Source: Laccaria trichodermophora (taxonomy: Eukaryota; Basidiomycota; Agaricomycetes; Agaricales; Hydnangiaceae). From it: a stretch of 64,000 nucleotides of DNA. Every line of letters starts with the position of its first letter. Within the stretch, counting starts at the first letter, position 1. The position numbers and the translations under genes are program-made. The DNA lies in NCBI GenBank assembly GCA_018417955.1, contig JACTVC010000002.1, positions 1,364,001 to 1,428,000 of the forward strand, written 5' to 3'. The notes beneath the pieces are model-generated. The model was not told where the DNA came from and did not search any database. It saw nothing but the letters and a program-made list of their open reading frames with translations. Positions 22,401 through 31,628 of this stretch are shown piece by piece.

Positions 22401-24699
22401 GCCTCTCTTTGCATCTACGAAAAACTTGCCAAAATCACAGTTCTTCAACCACTCCCCACTGCAATAAATCCATCTTTGCCTGTTCTTTTATATAGCACTG
22501 ACAACACAACTGTTATTGCTCAAGGCATAATTTCACAACACCTGGACGACCGCTCATTTGATGGCTTCACCATAACTCCCACTAGAACTGTTATTGACAT
22601 TTCCAAGGTTCTTGTTCCAGGTGCCATTCTTACAACACATGGTCGACGTTCTTTAAAAAGCTTTGGTAAAACTCCATTTTCTGTGGTTTGCCTACGAAGC
22701 CACTTACGTCTTATCGATCCCACTGTTACCTTGGAGGAATCTGGTTCTTTGCAATCAGCCATTCAGCCTGAAGTGGTCTCTGAAGATTCCTCTCACTCTG
22801 AATCTGGGGAACTTTCATCTGGGGACTCTGAGGAATTAGAAGGAGAATCCACAGTATCACTTGCACCATTGTTATCTCAAGATCTCTCTGGCCCTTTCAT
22901 TGATCCTTCTAGTGACAGAGACCCAGCTAGTCTCTCTCTTGGATGTGAAATTCTGGGTACTGATCCAGAAACTTGGGACTACACAATTTATAGCCGTGTT
23001 TTAAAGGATCCTTGGCATGTCTTTCATATGTTTCAGATCTCTGCAACCCATGGGCTTCGGAAGCAATTCACTCGAGAGCTACGAGATGCTATATTTATCC
23101 CTGACAGTGCTGACAGAGCTCAAATTGACAGCTGGGGAGCCATTCAGTCACCTCCACAAACATACATGAGCCTTCGAAATTCATCATCTGAGTGGCTCCG
23201 CCAGCGATGCAAGCATATTATTCCTCCTCCCCACATTTTATATCCATTGGTTGCAAAAGTCTTCCGCACATATGGCCCAATTGTTGATCCTGACTCACAA
23301 AAGCCACTGTTCAGCTCTGATAACTGGAAAACAGCAAAGAATGTTCTGGAACTCATCAAGAATGGATATCTATCTGATCCTCCAGGTGTTGCTTTATACA
23401 CTGCAATTGGGATTGATAAGAAAGCTGGTGGCCTTCCCATATATAGATGTGCTCGAGGTACAAATAGCACTGAAGGTGGAGTTCATGCTCATATTCGCTC
23501 ACGTTTGCCAAAATTTGGAACCTCGATTCGCCACCTCCAGGCATCACTTCTTGATTTTGTTTTGCGACACAACCTTCTTGTATGTATTTCTTCTTTGAGG
23601 TGGTTGATATTTCTAATCACAAAAGTAGACTGGTACATATAACTCAACAGGCCAGCGTTATCGGGGCCATTACTCAATTTGGATCACCAATTCTATTCAA
23701 GAACACCTCATATCTCTACGAGACATGCTTGTAGATCCAATTCAAATCAGTGGCTGGGTTAATGGCAATCTCTACACACCAACTACAGAGGTTCTTGGGA
23801 TTCTTCCTATTCCTGATATTGTCAGGACCTCAAGTGGCATGGCAATGTATGTACCACTTGTGGGGAATGACAAGAAATACCAGTTTCTTGCCAAAATGCA
23901 AGGCACCCGCAAGCCAGTCCTACCAATCCACACTTCAGCAGAAAAACGACTTTTTCACCAACTCATCACAAGCAATTCTGCATTCAGTCCAACTTCTGGG
24001 GAACCCAAATGGCAAGAAGCAGTGAAGGTTTGGAATGCTACTTCTGACCAAACAACTGAAATTTACTATAAGGTATGTAATAAATTCCTTTGTTTGATAA
24101 ATTATCTCAAAGAAAATCTAATTTCAAGCTCACCGAACAACTTAAAGTTTACTACACAAAGTGGAAGGCACTCTCACATGTCAAGGAGACACTTTCACTT
24201 ACAGCAGATGTCCGTGGTCCCCTTTCACTTCTTATTCATGACCCACACCGTTCAAAAATGGCCCCGGAAGTTCCGGTACACACACAACCACCCCTGACAA
24301 TTGAAAAAGGCCTTCTTGAATTTTCATCTATGCAATCACAGACTGGTATGTATACCTTTCATAGTTATCTGCAATATCAACTAAACAGTCAAAGGTCCTA
24401 TGGACATTGACCCACAGTTAGAACACCCTGATGCACAGGTAGCTGGACCATCGTCAAGTAATTTCCAAATGCACACAGAAACGCTCTCACGCACCCGGGT
24501 ACATGGTACCATTGCTAATGTAAACCCAGCTCCAACACGTCGAAAACGCCGAACTTGCCGCAAGTGTGCCGTTATTGATTGTCCCGGAAGCCAGAAAGTT
24601 TCGAACTGTAAAAACGGATGCCGTGATTGTGGGAGGGTGGATTGTCGAGGAAGAAATCCGAAACGTCTGCATAAGACGTGCTTCGAAGGCTGGGAATAG
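19431..24699 (+). CDS. DUF6729-type transposase with AT-hooks, DDE core and embedded exonuclease-like domain
   Basis: Nine exons (19431-19519, 19578-19636, 19697-20202, 20251-21471, 21525-22007, 22059-23579, 23656-24072, 24129-24345, 24395-24699) join without a stop to 1605 residues. In order: a P/S/T-rich N-terminus; three AT-hook motifs (KRGRPKG, RLGRPPG, RPRGRPRK; about residues 148-200) for AT-rich DNA binding; an acidic stretch; the DUF6729 cysteine region (about 389-470, DPECLCNRVPCPNC, then YRYRCGNCFHP). The presumed catalytic core has D in CAVDHSHK (about 621), D in FYTDMPTDRG (about 691) and E in STEGGVH (about 1258), with a DPWHVFHMF..THGL segment between. An RNase D-like fold (about 758-905) is inserted before the last acidic residue. 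Its third motif reads AAQGAYASL where AALDAYASL is usual. The C-terminus has a CRKC..CPGS..C..GCRDCGRVDC cluster. Role assignments of D, D and E are inference from spacing. Confidence 0.85.
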
Positions 24700-24830
24700 T
24701 TTACATATGAATGTCCTATCTTATCGGAGATTTGACTGTACCTTTTGTGCAATCTAAGCGAGTATCCAGCTTATATAACATAAAATAAACCTAAAAGCAG
24801 GAAATAAACCCTTAATCTCGCAAATTTAAG

Positions 24831-24850
24831 CCGAGTATCCAGTATCTCGC
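24831..24850. repeat. Candidate right terminal inverted repeat
   Basis: ccgagtatccagtatctcgc, partner of 19321-19340. Its first half repeats directly at 24758-24769. Confidence 0.45.
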
Positions 24851-24854
24851 TTTC

Positions 24855-25018
24855 CTGCGGCTCGCAAACACTTACGGGACGCACTGCCGCAGCTCAGCGA
24901 AGTGTTCTGCAGGTTGCTTGCTTGTGTTGTTGCACGCTGTGTCGATATCGTGAGGTTCGAGTCCTCCCTTCCTCCTCTTCCCTTTTTCTTTTTTCTTTTT
25001 CTTTTTCTTTTCTTTTTT
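24855..25018 (+). ncRNA. tRNA-like / Pol III-like sequence with pyrimidine-rich tail (possible SINE or pseudo-tRNA)
   Basis: A perfect B-box-like motif (ggttcgagtcc, 24954-24964) lies about 60 bases downstream of an A-box-like cagctcagcgaag (24890-24902). A 7-bp inverted repeat, ctgcggc (24855-24861) and gccgcag (24886-24892), stands at the front. A long T/C tract follows (about 24965-25018). I could not fold a full cloverleaf: the acceptor arms pair only partly and the T stem has a mismatch. It is therefore not a normal tRNA gene. It may be a decayed tRNA, a tRNA-derived short interspersed element, or chance. Confidence 0.3.
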
Positions 25019-28000
25019 AGCCCACAAACACCGGTATCCGGCCGTAAACTCTGATACCATTCTACCGTCTCCGAGAAGGGCGGCCCTTGCCGCCTCTCGG
25101 CAGCTGCGCACGCGCTGCCACATTGCCGTCAATCCGATATTAATCTTTTGTTGACATCGATGAAAAACCAGTATCGATGGCGATTGAGGTACCAATGTTC
25201 CGTGCGGACTCCTTCGAGGATACCAGTTACGCAAATTTCTTTGTTGCAAAGATCCTTGCGGATATTCAGGAGAAGCAAAACCCAGGCCCATCATGTTCCA
25301 GCTGCCCGGGGTTTGACAGACAGACGAACTGCGTTGTATTTTGTAGGCGTGGGCCCAGAAGTCCACAGGTCGGCAATCACAGCGGAGTAAACCCGGCTTC
25401 GAGGCTACTACTGACTCGTCTTCCACCTCCGCCCCCCTTGGAGAGAGTTGGAGAGTCAAGGGCCAACACTAGCACACCCAGGGCGGTAACACAAGAATGG
25501 CGACCATCAGTGTCTTTTCCCGCTGCGGTAGTTACTACTAAGCTTGGGGCCTGGGCTTCTGTCGTCATAAAGCTTGACTATATGGTGCATTTCCTTGCGT
25601 TTTATCAAAAAGAAAACACAACCTCCCTTGCCAACACGAAGCTCTTATCGTCTCTCCCCCCGCCTCCTAAGCAAGATTGAAAAGACTGCTTCATGTGGAC
25701 ATCCCGCCAAGAAGCTTGTGCCTTTTCACCTCGGTAGCGTTGCTACCATGCGTACCTTGATGGTCTACTCTCGCCGATGTCGAGGGATCAATTCCCCTTT
25801 TGTCATGGAACTTTACAAAGGTGCAAGGGAACGGAACTACGACAAGTACTTGTGCTCAGCTGTCCTAAACAGTATTCTTGTGTCGGAAGCCTCGCTGTGC
25901 TGAAAACCTGGGAAATTTTGCTGATGAAGTTTACGGACACCAGCGGCCAAGTTATTACTTACAGTCTGAGTCGCTAAAATTAGAAACGATCCTATCGGTG
26001 GTTATTATTTTTAGTATTTCAGTTGTCCAATGTCAAACCCTTGTCGAGTAGACCTACCAAATTCGAATTGATACTGACTAGCGCTTCGTGTTTTCCACGA
26101 GAAAGGGTGTGCTGATGTCACATCTACTTCCACTGATCATAAGGCGCGATAAACGTTGGGGCAATGACATCGACTGCCAGGTGTAAGCGAAAGAACTTCC
26201 AAAGCCTCGTTTTTGCTGACATCACCTTACACATAGCATCCTTACTGCGTTAGTTCGGTTTGTTAATGTTTCAAACCTAAGCTGAACCGCCCAGATCCTC
26301 GTCAGATCCATCTTGATTTCATGTTGATTCACCGATGGGCCGCAAGTATAAAGTCCTTGTCCCTCACTCGCCATCTTCCCATCCATATATCTGCACATGC
26401 TTGGTCCATCATCACCTTCCGTGTCGTCCACCACATATTCGCCAACACCAATGTCAAGCGCAGTCATTGGCCACTCCACAAAGATCTGGGAGCTGAACGT
26501 CCATTGGCCGTTGTACAGCCAATGCGCGGTATGGGATTCTAGAAGAAGAGGCGTCGACATCTGGGAATGTATACGAGATCGTGCGTCTAAATCTTCACTG
26601 TTGTTTTCTTCAATTCACCAATTCTTTGTTCAAAGATGACTCAACTCCGGGTACACAGGTTCGCATTTCGTTGCCATTTCATTCAAATATTAACGTCTAA
26701 CACGATGCCTTTAGCCTCCCAATGCTACGTACTGGAGGTATATCGCGCGAAGATGATTCGCGCCCAACAAAATCTCTTGACTCTGGCGTAGAATGGCATC
26801 CTCTCGTCGCTACGCGATCCGGAACTCCATCTCTCCATAGCGCCATCTTCATCCAGCCCTGTTTATTTATTGGCATCTTGGCCCAAACGCCACCGGGCTT
26901 ATCGCATTGCATTCAACAGGCATCTGCCATTTGCGATAAAAGCTTCCCATGCAACAGTTTCCAGGGAGACAAATGCATACTCATAACGGGCCTTACATTT
27001 TGAAAGTGGGTAAACGTTGAACAGTGACTTAGCACTTCGTTACTCATACTTTCTCTCGTATCCACGACACTCTTACATAACTTAGATCGGGCTATTAGAC
27101 TATATACTATACCATAGAACAGTAAATTAGTACAAGTGGTCTCTTCAGCGAATGGTGACGTCGAGATGACGTCGTCCAACGTCACTTGTAGCTTTACCTA
27201 TTATAGGCAGCTTCAGCCTTCAAGTGTATACCTATGTCCGTCCCTGACTTTATTAACGACCGATGACCATAAGCAACAAAATATCATCTGTCAGTGATAC
27301 TGGATCCTGGCTAGCTCGTTGCGGAGCCGACTCGGACGAGAGAGACATATGGTCATGTTGGCTGTTCGGGAGAACCATGCGCAGGTAGCGCTCGTCAGCA
27401 AACATTTGACTCTGGAAGAATCAACACTTATGGGGTCTTCGAACTAAGCCACCGCTTGCGTTGACAGAACCCCGTTTCATGCAAGACGGCCAGAAGACTG
27501 AATGATTTGAATTCGTTATGCCTATCAGCGCCGTTCAATAGGGGCTCACAGCCTTGCCCGCATCGATTCCCGCGACAAGTTCGCGCTGCTCTACACAATC
27601 CGGGGCTTATGAATTATCTGCTCGGAGAACACTGTAAAACATCATTGTGGGTGTGTCAGCCTAGGGTAAGCTTGCCGTAGGAGCTGTGCTTCGTATCGGA
27701 ATACATATCCTCATGATCGACTCAAAAACCCATCGGAGGCAGTTAATCTAGCGCATGAGATTGTCTTCGTGGAGCCCAGCATGAGATTTGTCTTCGTGGA
27801 GCCCTTGAATATGGAAATATAGCGTGCGCTTGAGGAGTGTCCCCGAACTTGAAAGCATCACTGCGCAAGATTCCCATCGTCTCGAAGGAGACAGATCATT
27901 GAGGGTTGTCTGCTGACGAGTGTTCATCGCATTTCTTTTGGTTTAATGAGATCGTCCGTGAATCGGAAATCATCTCACCGGCGCAGGAAGCCCCAGGAAG

Positions 28001-28340
28001 CTATGCAAGATTTTTGAGTTCGCGTCGACCCTGGCCTATCGGAAAGCATTGACTAGTCAGTGGCGTACAGATTGATGTCGCCAAACGTCAAGATCTGACG
28101 CCATGGTGTTCTTGAGACCTTGAGGCTTGAGCGTCAGGAAGATAATTTGGGTCTTGTCACATGATTTAAATTAGACGCGACAATGCTGCACGTGATGAGG
28201 ACGCGTATCTGCTCTCGACCCCAAAAATCTGGATCCGCCATTGAATCTCAAACACAATACAAGGCATGACATCACCTGAGTTATTTGCTATATGAACGGA
28301 GGGTAGAATATCAAAATTTCTCCCACCGAAGAGCAACACT
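25019..28340. other. Gene-poor region, 3.3 kb
   Basis: Open frames exist (25177-25680 +, 26222-26560 -, 26722-27003 +) but none shows a domain, a plausible start with splice continuity, or a neighbour that would complete it. The minus frame at 26222-26560 (112 codons) is the most protein-like. The region may hold old transposon flanks. Apart from the short tandem repeat listed separately, nothing is supported. Confidence 0.4.
27753..27804. repeat. Short tandem duplication, 2 x about 25 bp
   Basis: gcatgagattgtcttcgtgg followed by agccc is repeated at once as gcatgagatttgtcttcgtg followed by gagccc, with one extra T. Non-coding context. Confidence 0.85.
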
Positions 28341-28641
28341 ATGATCGCCTCTCACATCAGGCGCAATCTCGCTGCAGGGGGAAACAAGATGTTCAACAGC
28401 GACTCGGGGAAAAACAACACTATGGTGAGCCCTTGAAAATTCGCCCGATTTCCGATTTCCGATGTTAATGTTTGCATTTCAGCTCCTGGCTGCTGGCGGG
28501 CTAGCGGTGTTGACCGGCCTGGTATACTGGGCAGGGTACGCTGCAGAAGGAAGCCGTCCCCATTCATCGAGTGAGTTACCGCGCGATCCGGCAGATTTTG
28601 TTCTTGACATGTTTTCAGAAGTCTCTGTGGAGAAAAAGTGA
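28341..28641 (+). CDS. Small single-pass membrane protein, 64 residues
   Basis: Three exons (28341-28424, 28483-28570, 28619-28641) with clean donors (GTGAGC, GTGAGT) and acceptors. The N-terminus is basic (MIASHIRRNLAAGGNKMF), the middle is one membrane helix (MLLAAGGLAVLTGLVYWAGY), and the tail ends VSVEKK. The pattern fits a small mitochondrial inner-membrane protein, but no family was recognised. The second intron is 48 bases and free of in-frame stops, so retaining it gives an 80-residue form with the same C-terminus. Confidence 0.6.
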
Positions 28642-29243
28642 ACAACCGAGAGCGAAAAGAAAGTTTGACGAATGTCGGGCGTGATTGTACCATAGTGTAT
28701 ATTATCTTGCACCAGTATTTTTGAATGATTCCCTTGTTATTTTTGTTGCGAAGCTGCCAATGAGTTGTGGCCGCGATGTCGGTCGCCGCTCTAGATAGTA
28801 ATTGGTTGGCCTTTGAATCCAGTAATTGAATTACGAGACTCACAGGCGTCGAACGCAATTCCAGCTTTTCCACACATCCGTCAGTCACTTGTCTCTCCAA
28901 TGCCAACCACTCATATTAGCCTAGAGGCTTCGAATCGTCAACGGAGGACACTATATGGGACATTGAGATTCGGGAACTTACAGACAAGTATCCACAGATC
29001 CAAACTGATTGAGGTGAACCTTTGGAGTTCTCTTCAAGTTCCCTTAAACAAGATTAACACCGCAATCATTTCAGATCTTGACCGCACCTTTGCTGCACCT
29101 TCGCAATACGACAAACGAGTTGGTTTGACGAGACCGACGCGATCACGTGCCTTTGTAAGTGGCAATTGCCAACAAATAGAACCCTGACTTCCTCTCACTC
29201 ATTCTTATGCCCTCGGGCTACTCGAAACCCCATCGAACGTTGA
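28642..29243. other. Intergenic region, promoter side of the PIP/SQ protein gene
   Basis: An open frame at 28813-29187 lacks an ATG start and any motif. I treat this as the 3' flank of the small membrane-protein gene plus the upstream region of the next gene. Confidence 0.4.
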
Positions 29244-30711
29244 ATGTCTTTGCTTTCTGAAAAACCGATCACCAGCTATTTCCCTCGTGTTCACAGAGAA
29301 GTACACAAAGAAAATCGACCGGTCCATAAACGAAAACGTTCTGCAGAGAAGCAATGCAGCAATTCGTTGGATGGGGGGAAAGGTGTAGAAAGAAAGGAGA
29401 CACGTAAACCTCTTCGCGAGGCTCGGCTCAAAGATACAGATAGCATCGCCGGTGGTGACGAGACACCAACGCGCCCATCGAGCTCTGAAGTTTCTCCAAC
29501 TTCTGGTGTAAACCACATTCGCACTTTCCTGAAGACGCCTCCCCCTACAGATCCTCCCAAGAAGCGGCGTAAGCTCCAACAAACCCCGCAGACGCTCTCC
29601 TCCGCCTCGCCATTTGAACGTTTTGATTATAAAGCTGTTGCATCGCTGCCTACTCCGCTCACAGTGGCCCGGTTGCCGAGAACAGGCCCACCGGTACATT
29701 CGGATGGCGTCCTAGATACTCCTTGCAACCGATCCTCTGTTGAGAATTCGAACACTGCTCAAATCAACAAAGATATTGGAGACTATGAGGTCAAACCCGA
29801 TGAATCTCGTCAGCGGGCTCACACGGTTATACCCTCGTCTCAAAGTCAGTATCAGGATCCAGTTGAATGTCAGAATCTCCTCAACGGAGAGTTATCTCCT
29901 GACTTCTGTTCATCACCCACCTTTCACCCTATCAAACGGGGAGCAGCAATAGCTCCCTTGAAATTGTCACTTCCAGGAATAGAAGCGGCTTCTGAGTCGA
30001 TCGATACAGACGCAGTTGGTTCATCTCAAAGTCAACCCTTATTGACGAACCGCGGTTATTTTGGGGACGCTCTTCCGCGCTCTTCTACTGTTGATTTCGT
30101 ACCGAGCTCCCAGAGCCAGGAAAAGGAGCTGACTGTCGGTACCTCCATCTCTATAATTCTCCCTCCAACCAGAAGCCTGCATGTCGAGAAAGATGGAGTG
30201 GCTATAAAGTGAGTTCTCAAGCTTATTCCCCAGTTTAACTTCATGTCGATCCTGAAGCCCGTTTGGTAGAAGCACTATACGAAAACCTTACCGTGGTGCT
30301 GCGAATTTACCTCAGCGCACAGCTTCCGACGACCTATTCTGTGTTCCTATCCAGGAGACAAACTTCTCAGACATTTTCCAAGATGACGAAAGTCATTCGG
30401 TGGCGATAATGGATGAGACAGCTTTAACGGGGCTACCACCAGTTCCGCAGGATGTTGATGAATCCTGCACCGAGTCCGAGTCCGAGGTTGAGGTTGAAGG
30501 ACCCACAGCAGCTTCATGCCGCTTCGGCAGCGTTCATAAGAGCTTTGCCTATGACGCAACCCAGGAGAGAGAGACTTCTGGTGCACTTGGCGGGTACGCG
30601 GACGATATGAGCTCCACAGAGTCGCTTCCCTCTGCGGTCAAGGATTTCCAAGGCATGTTTGGGAATGATGAGGGTAGCTACCCCGCCGATTTCCCAATGT
30701 CGCTGAGATGA
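29244..30711 (+). CDS. Nuclear protein with PIP-box-like motif and SQ clusters, unknown family
   Basis: Two exons (29244-30208, 30270-30711) give 468 residues. Near the N-terminus, EKPITSYFPR (residues 6-15) resembles a PCNA-interacting PIP box, with E in place of the usual Q. Basic nuclear-localisation stretches follow: KRKRS near 30 and PKKRRKLQ near 105. The sequence PSSQSQ or GSSQSQ occurs three times (about residues 198, 260 and 288), as in the SQ clusters that ATM/ATR-type kinases phosphorylate. The rest is mostly disordered with many SP and TP sites. Inference: a DNA replication or repair accessory protein, regulated by phosphorylation. No globular domain is visible and no homolog is named. 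Confidence 0.75.
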
Positions 30712-30974
30712 TGGCATACATTCAAGATGCAAACCCCTGTTATTTCTGTATATATTTACAGCAAGGAGCAGCCTACTTGATGGTCAGGATCGCTTGTTGA
30801 TAAACACATCGGGCCAGGACATGGCGGGGCCGGTTGCGCCGATCACTTGATTATAGATACCAAGAAAGGTCCTTGAGTGGTAGTCAGTTGTACATACATT
30901 AGCACCTACGCAGAGCTCACCTCGAATAGAGAGTTACATATCAAACTTTCCAGCTTGAAAAGTGATATGTGGAG

Positions 30975-31460
30975 TCACGATGTGCGAGTTCGATCAGCTT
31001 CGACAATGTAAAAGCCTTCCATTGTGCGCGAGGCATGCTTCAACAACGCTTGGCCAGTACTATCTTCCATCGGAAATGACTCGATTCCCTGTTGCGTATC
31101 ACTTCTATCTCTGTCCTCTCTCTCCCCGCGTCCCATAACCACCACTCCGTCCGTGTTGATCAATTTGACTGCCTCCACGAGTCTAACCATCCCTTCCATC
31201 TGCCGCGTTATCTTCTCATGTTCGATTGTGCCCTCTGTGGGCGGTATCAGAGCAGAAAGTTCGTATAGGTGTTTGAGCGTTTTCTGTGGTATTTTTGGTG
31301 TCGAGTACGAAGTCAGCAGCTCGTTTACAGACCAAGTGGGTTGGATCGGTATACCGCATTCGTCGGTTTCTGTAGTGGAGCCAGAGGACTTGTACCTAGG
31401 ATGTGGAGAGCTGAATTGGGATCTCGGAAGTCGTCGCAAACATGACCGAATGCATGACAT
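30975..31460 (-). CDS. GATC: Glutamyl-tRNA(Gln) amidotransferase subunit C, mitochondrial
   Basis: Single exon, 161 residues. A basic, serine-rich presequence (MSCIRSCLRRLPRSQFSS) is followed by the GatC helical core: TWSVNELLTSY, LYELSALIPPTEGTIEHEKI, MVRLVEAVKLINTDGV. In the family this small subunit stabilises the GatA-GatB enzyme that converts misacylated Glu-tRNA(Gln) to Gln-tRNA(Gln) in mitochondria. The C-terminal extension (EREDRDRSDTQQGIESFPME) is poorly conserved. The gene lies downstream of PWP2 on the same strand. Confidence 0.85.
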   Translation of the reverse strand: MSCIRSCLRRLPRSQFSSPHPRYKSSGSTTETDECGIPIQPTWSVNELLTSYSTPKIPQKTLKHLYELSALIPPTEGTIEHEKITRQMEGMVRLVEAVKLINTDGVVVMGRGEREDRDRSDTQQGIESFPMEDSTGQALLKHASRTMEGFYIVEADRTRTS

Positions 31461-31628
31461 GGTGAAGGGGTGAGGAAGTGGAACCTCAGTCGAGTTTAAC
31501 TCGAAAACTTCTCAGGGACCCTGGATAATAACTCAAACTCTCTCCGAAGCGTCATTTTAATTACTATCTGGCTCCAGTATACGTTAGGTGAGGAATGAAG
31601 TCGTAATCTCTAGAGAATGTAAAAAAAT

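Larger units (their letters stand above)
19321..24850 (+). mobile_element. DNA transposon with DUF6729/DDE-type transposase
   Basis: A single long transposase-like gene (19431-24699) fills this interval. Short imperfect inverted repeats lie outside it at 19321-19340 and 24831-24850: GCG-GATAC-GGATACT against GCGAGATACTGGATACT when the right one is reverse-complemented. A further copy of the core (gcgagtatccag) sits at 24758-24769 as a subterminal direct repeat. I see no convincing target-site duplication beside these repeats, so the exact ends are uncertain. The open frame and intact splice sites suggest a young or still active copy. Confidence 0.7.

Noticed and set aside
24870..24980. Functional tRNA gene
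   Set aside because: B-box and A-box-like motifs are present, but the acceptor and T stems do not pair properly and no clear anticodon arm forms.
24872..25459. 195-codon minus-strand open frame with a lysine run
   Set aside because: The lysine run is the reverse reading of the T/C tract, and the rest overlaps the tRNA-like sequence. Not a protein gene.
25177..25680. 167-codon plus-strand open frame downstream of the transposon
   Set aside because: Proline-rich, without a domain or conserved pattern. No upstream exon or start context supports it.
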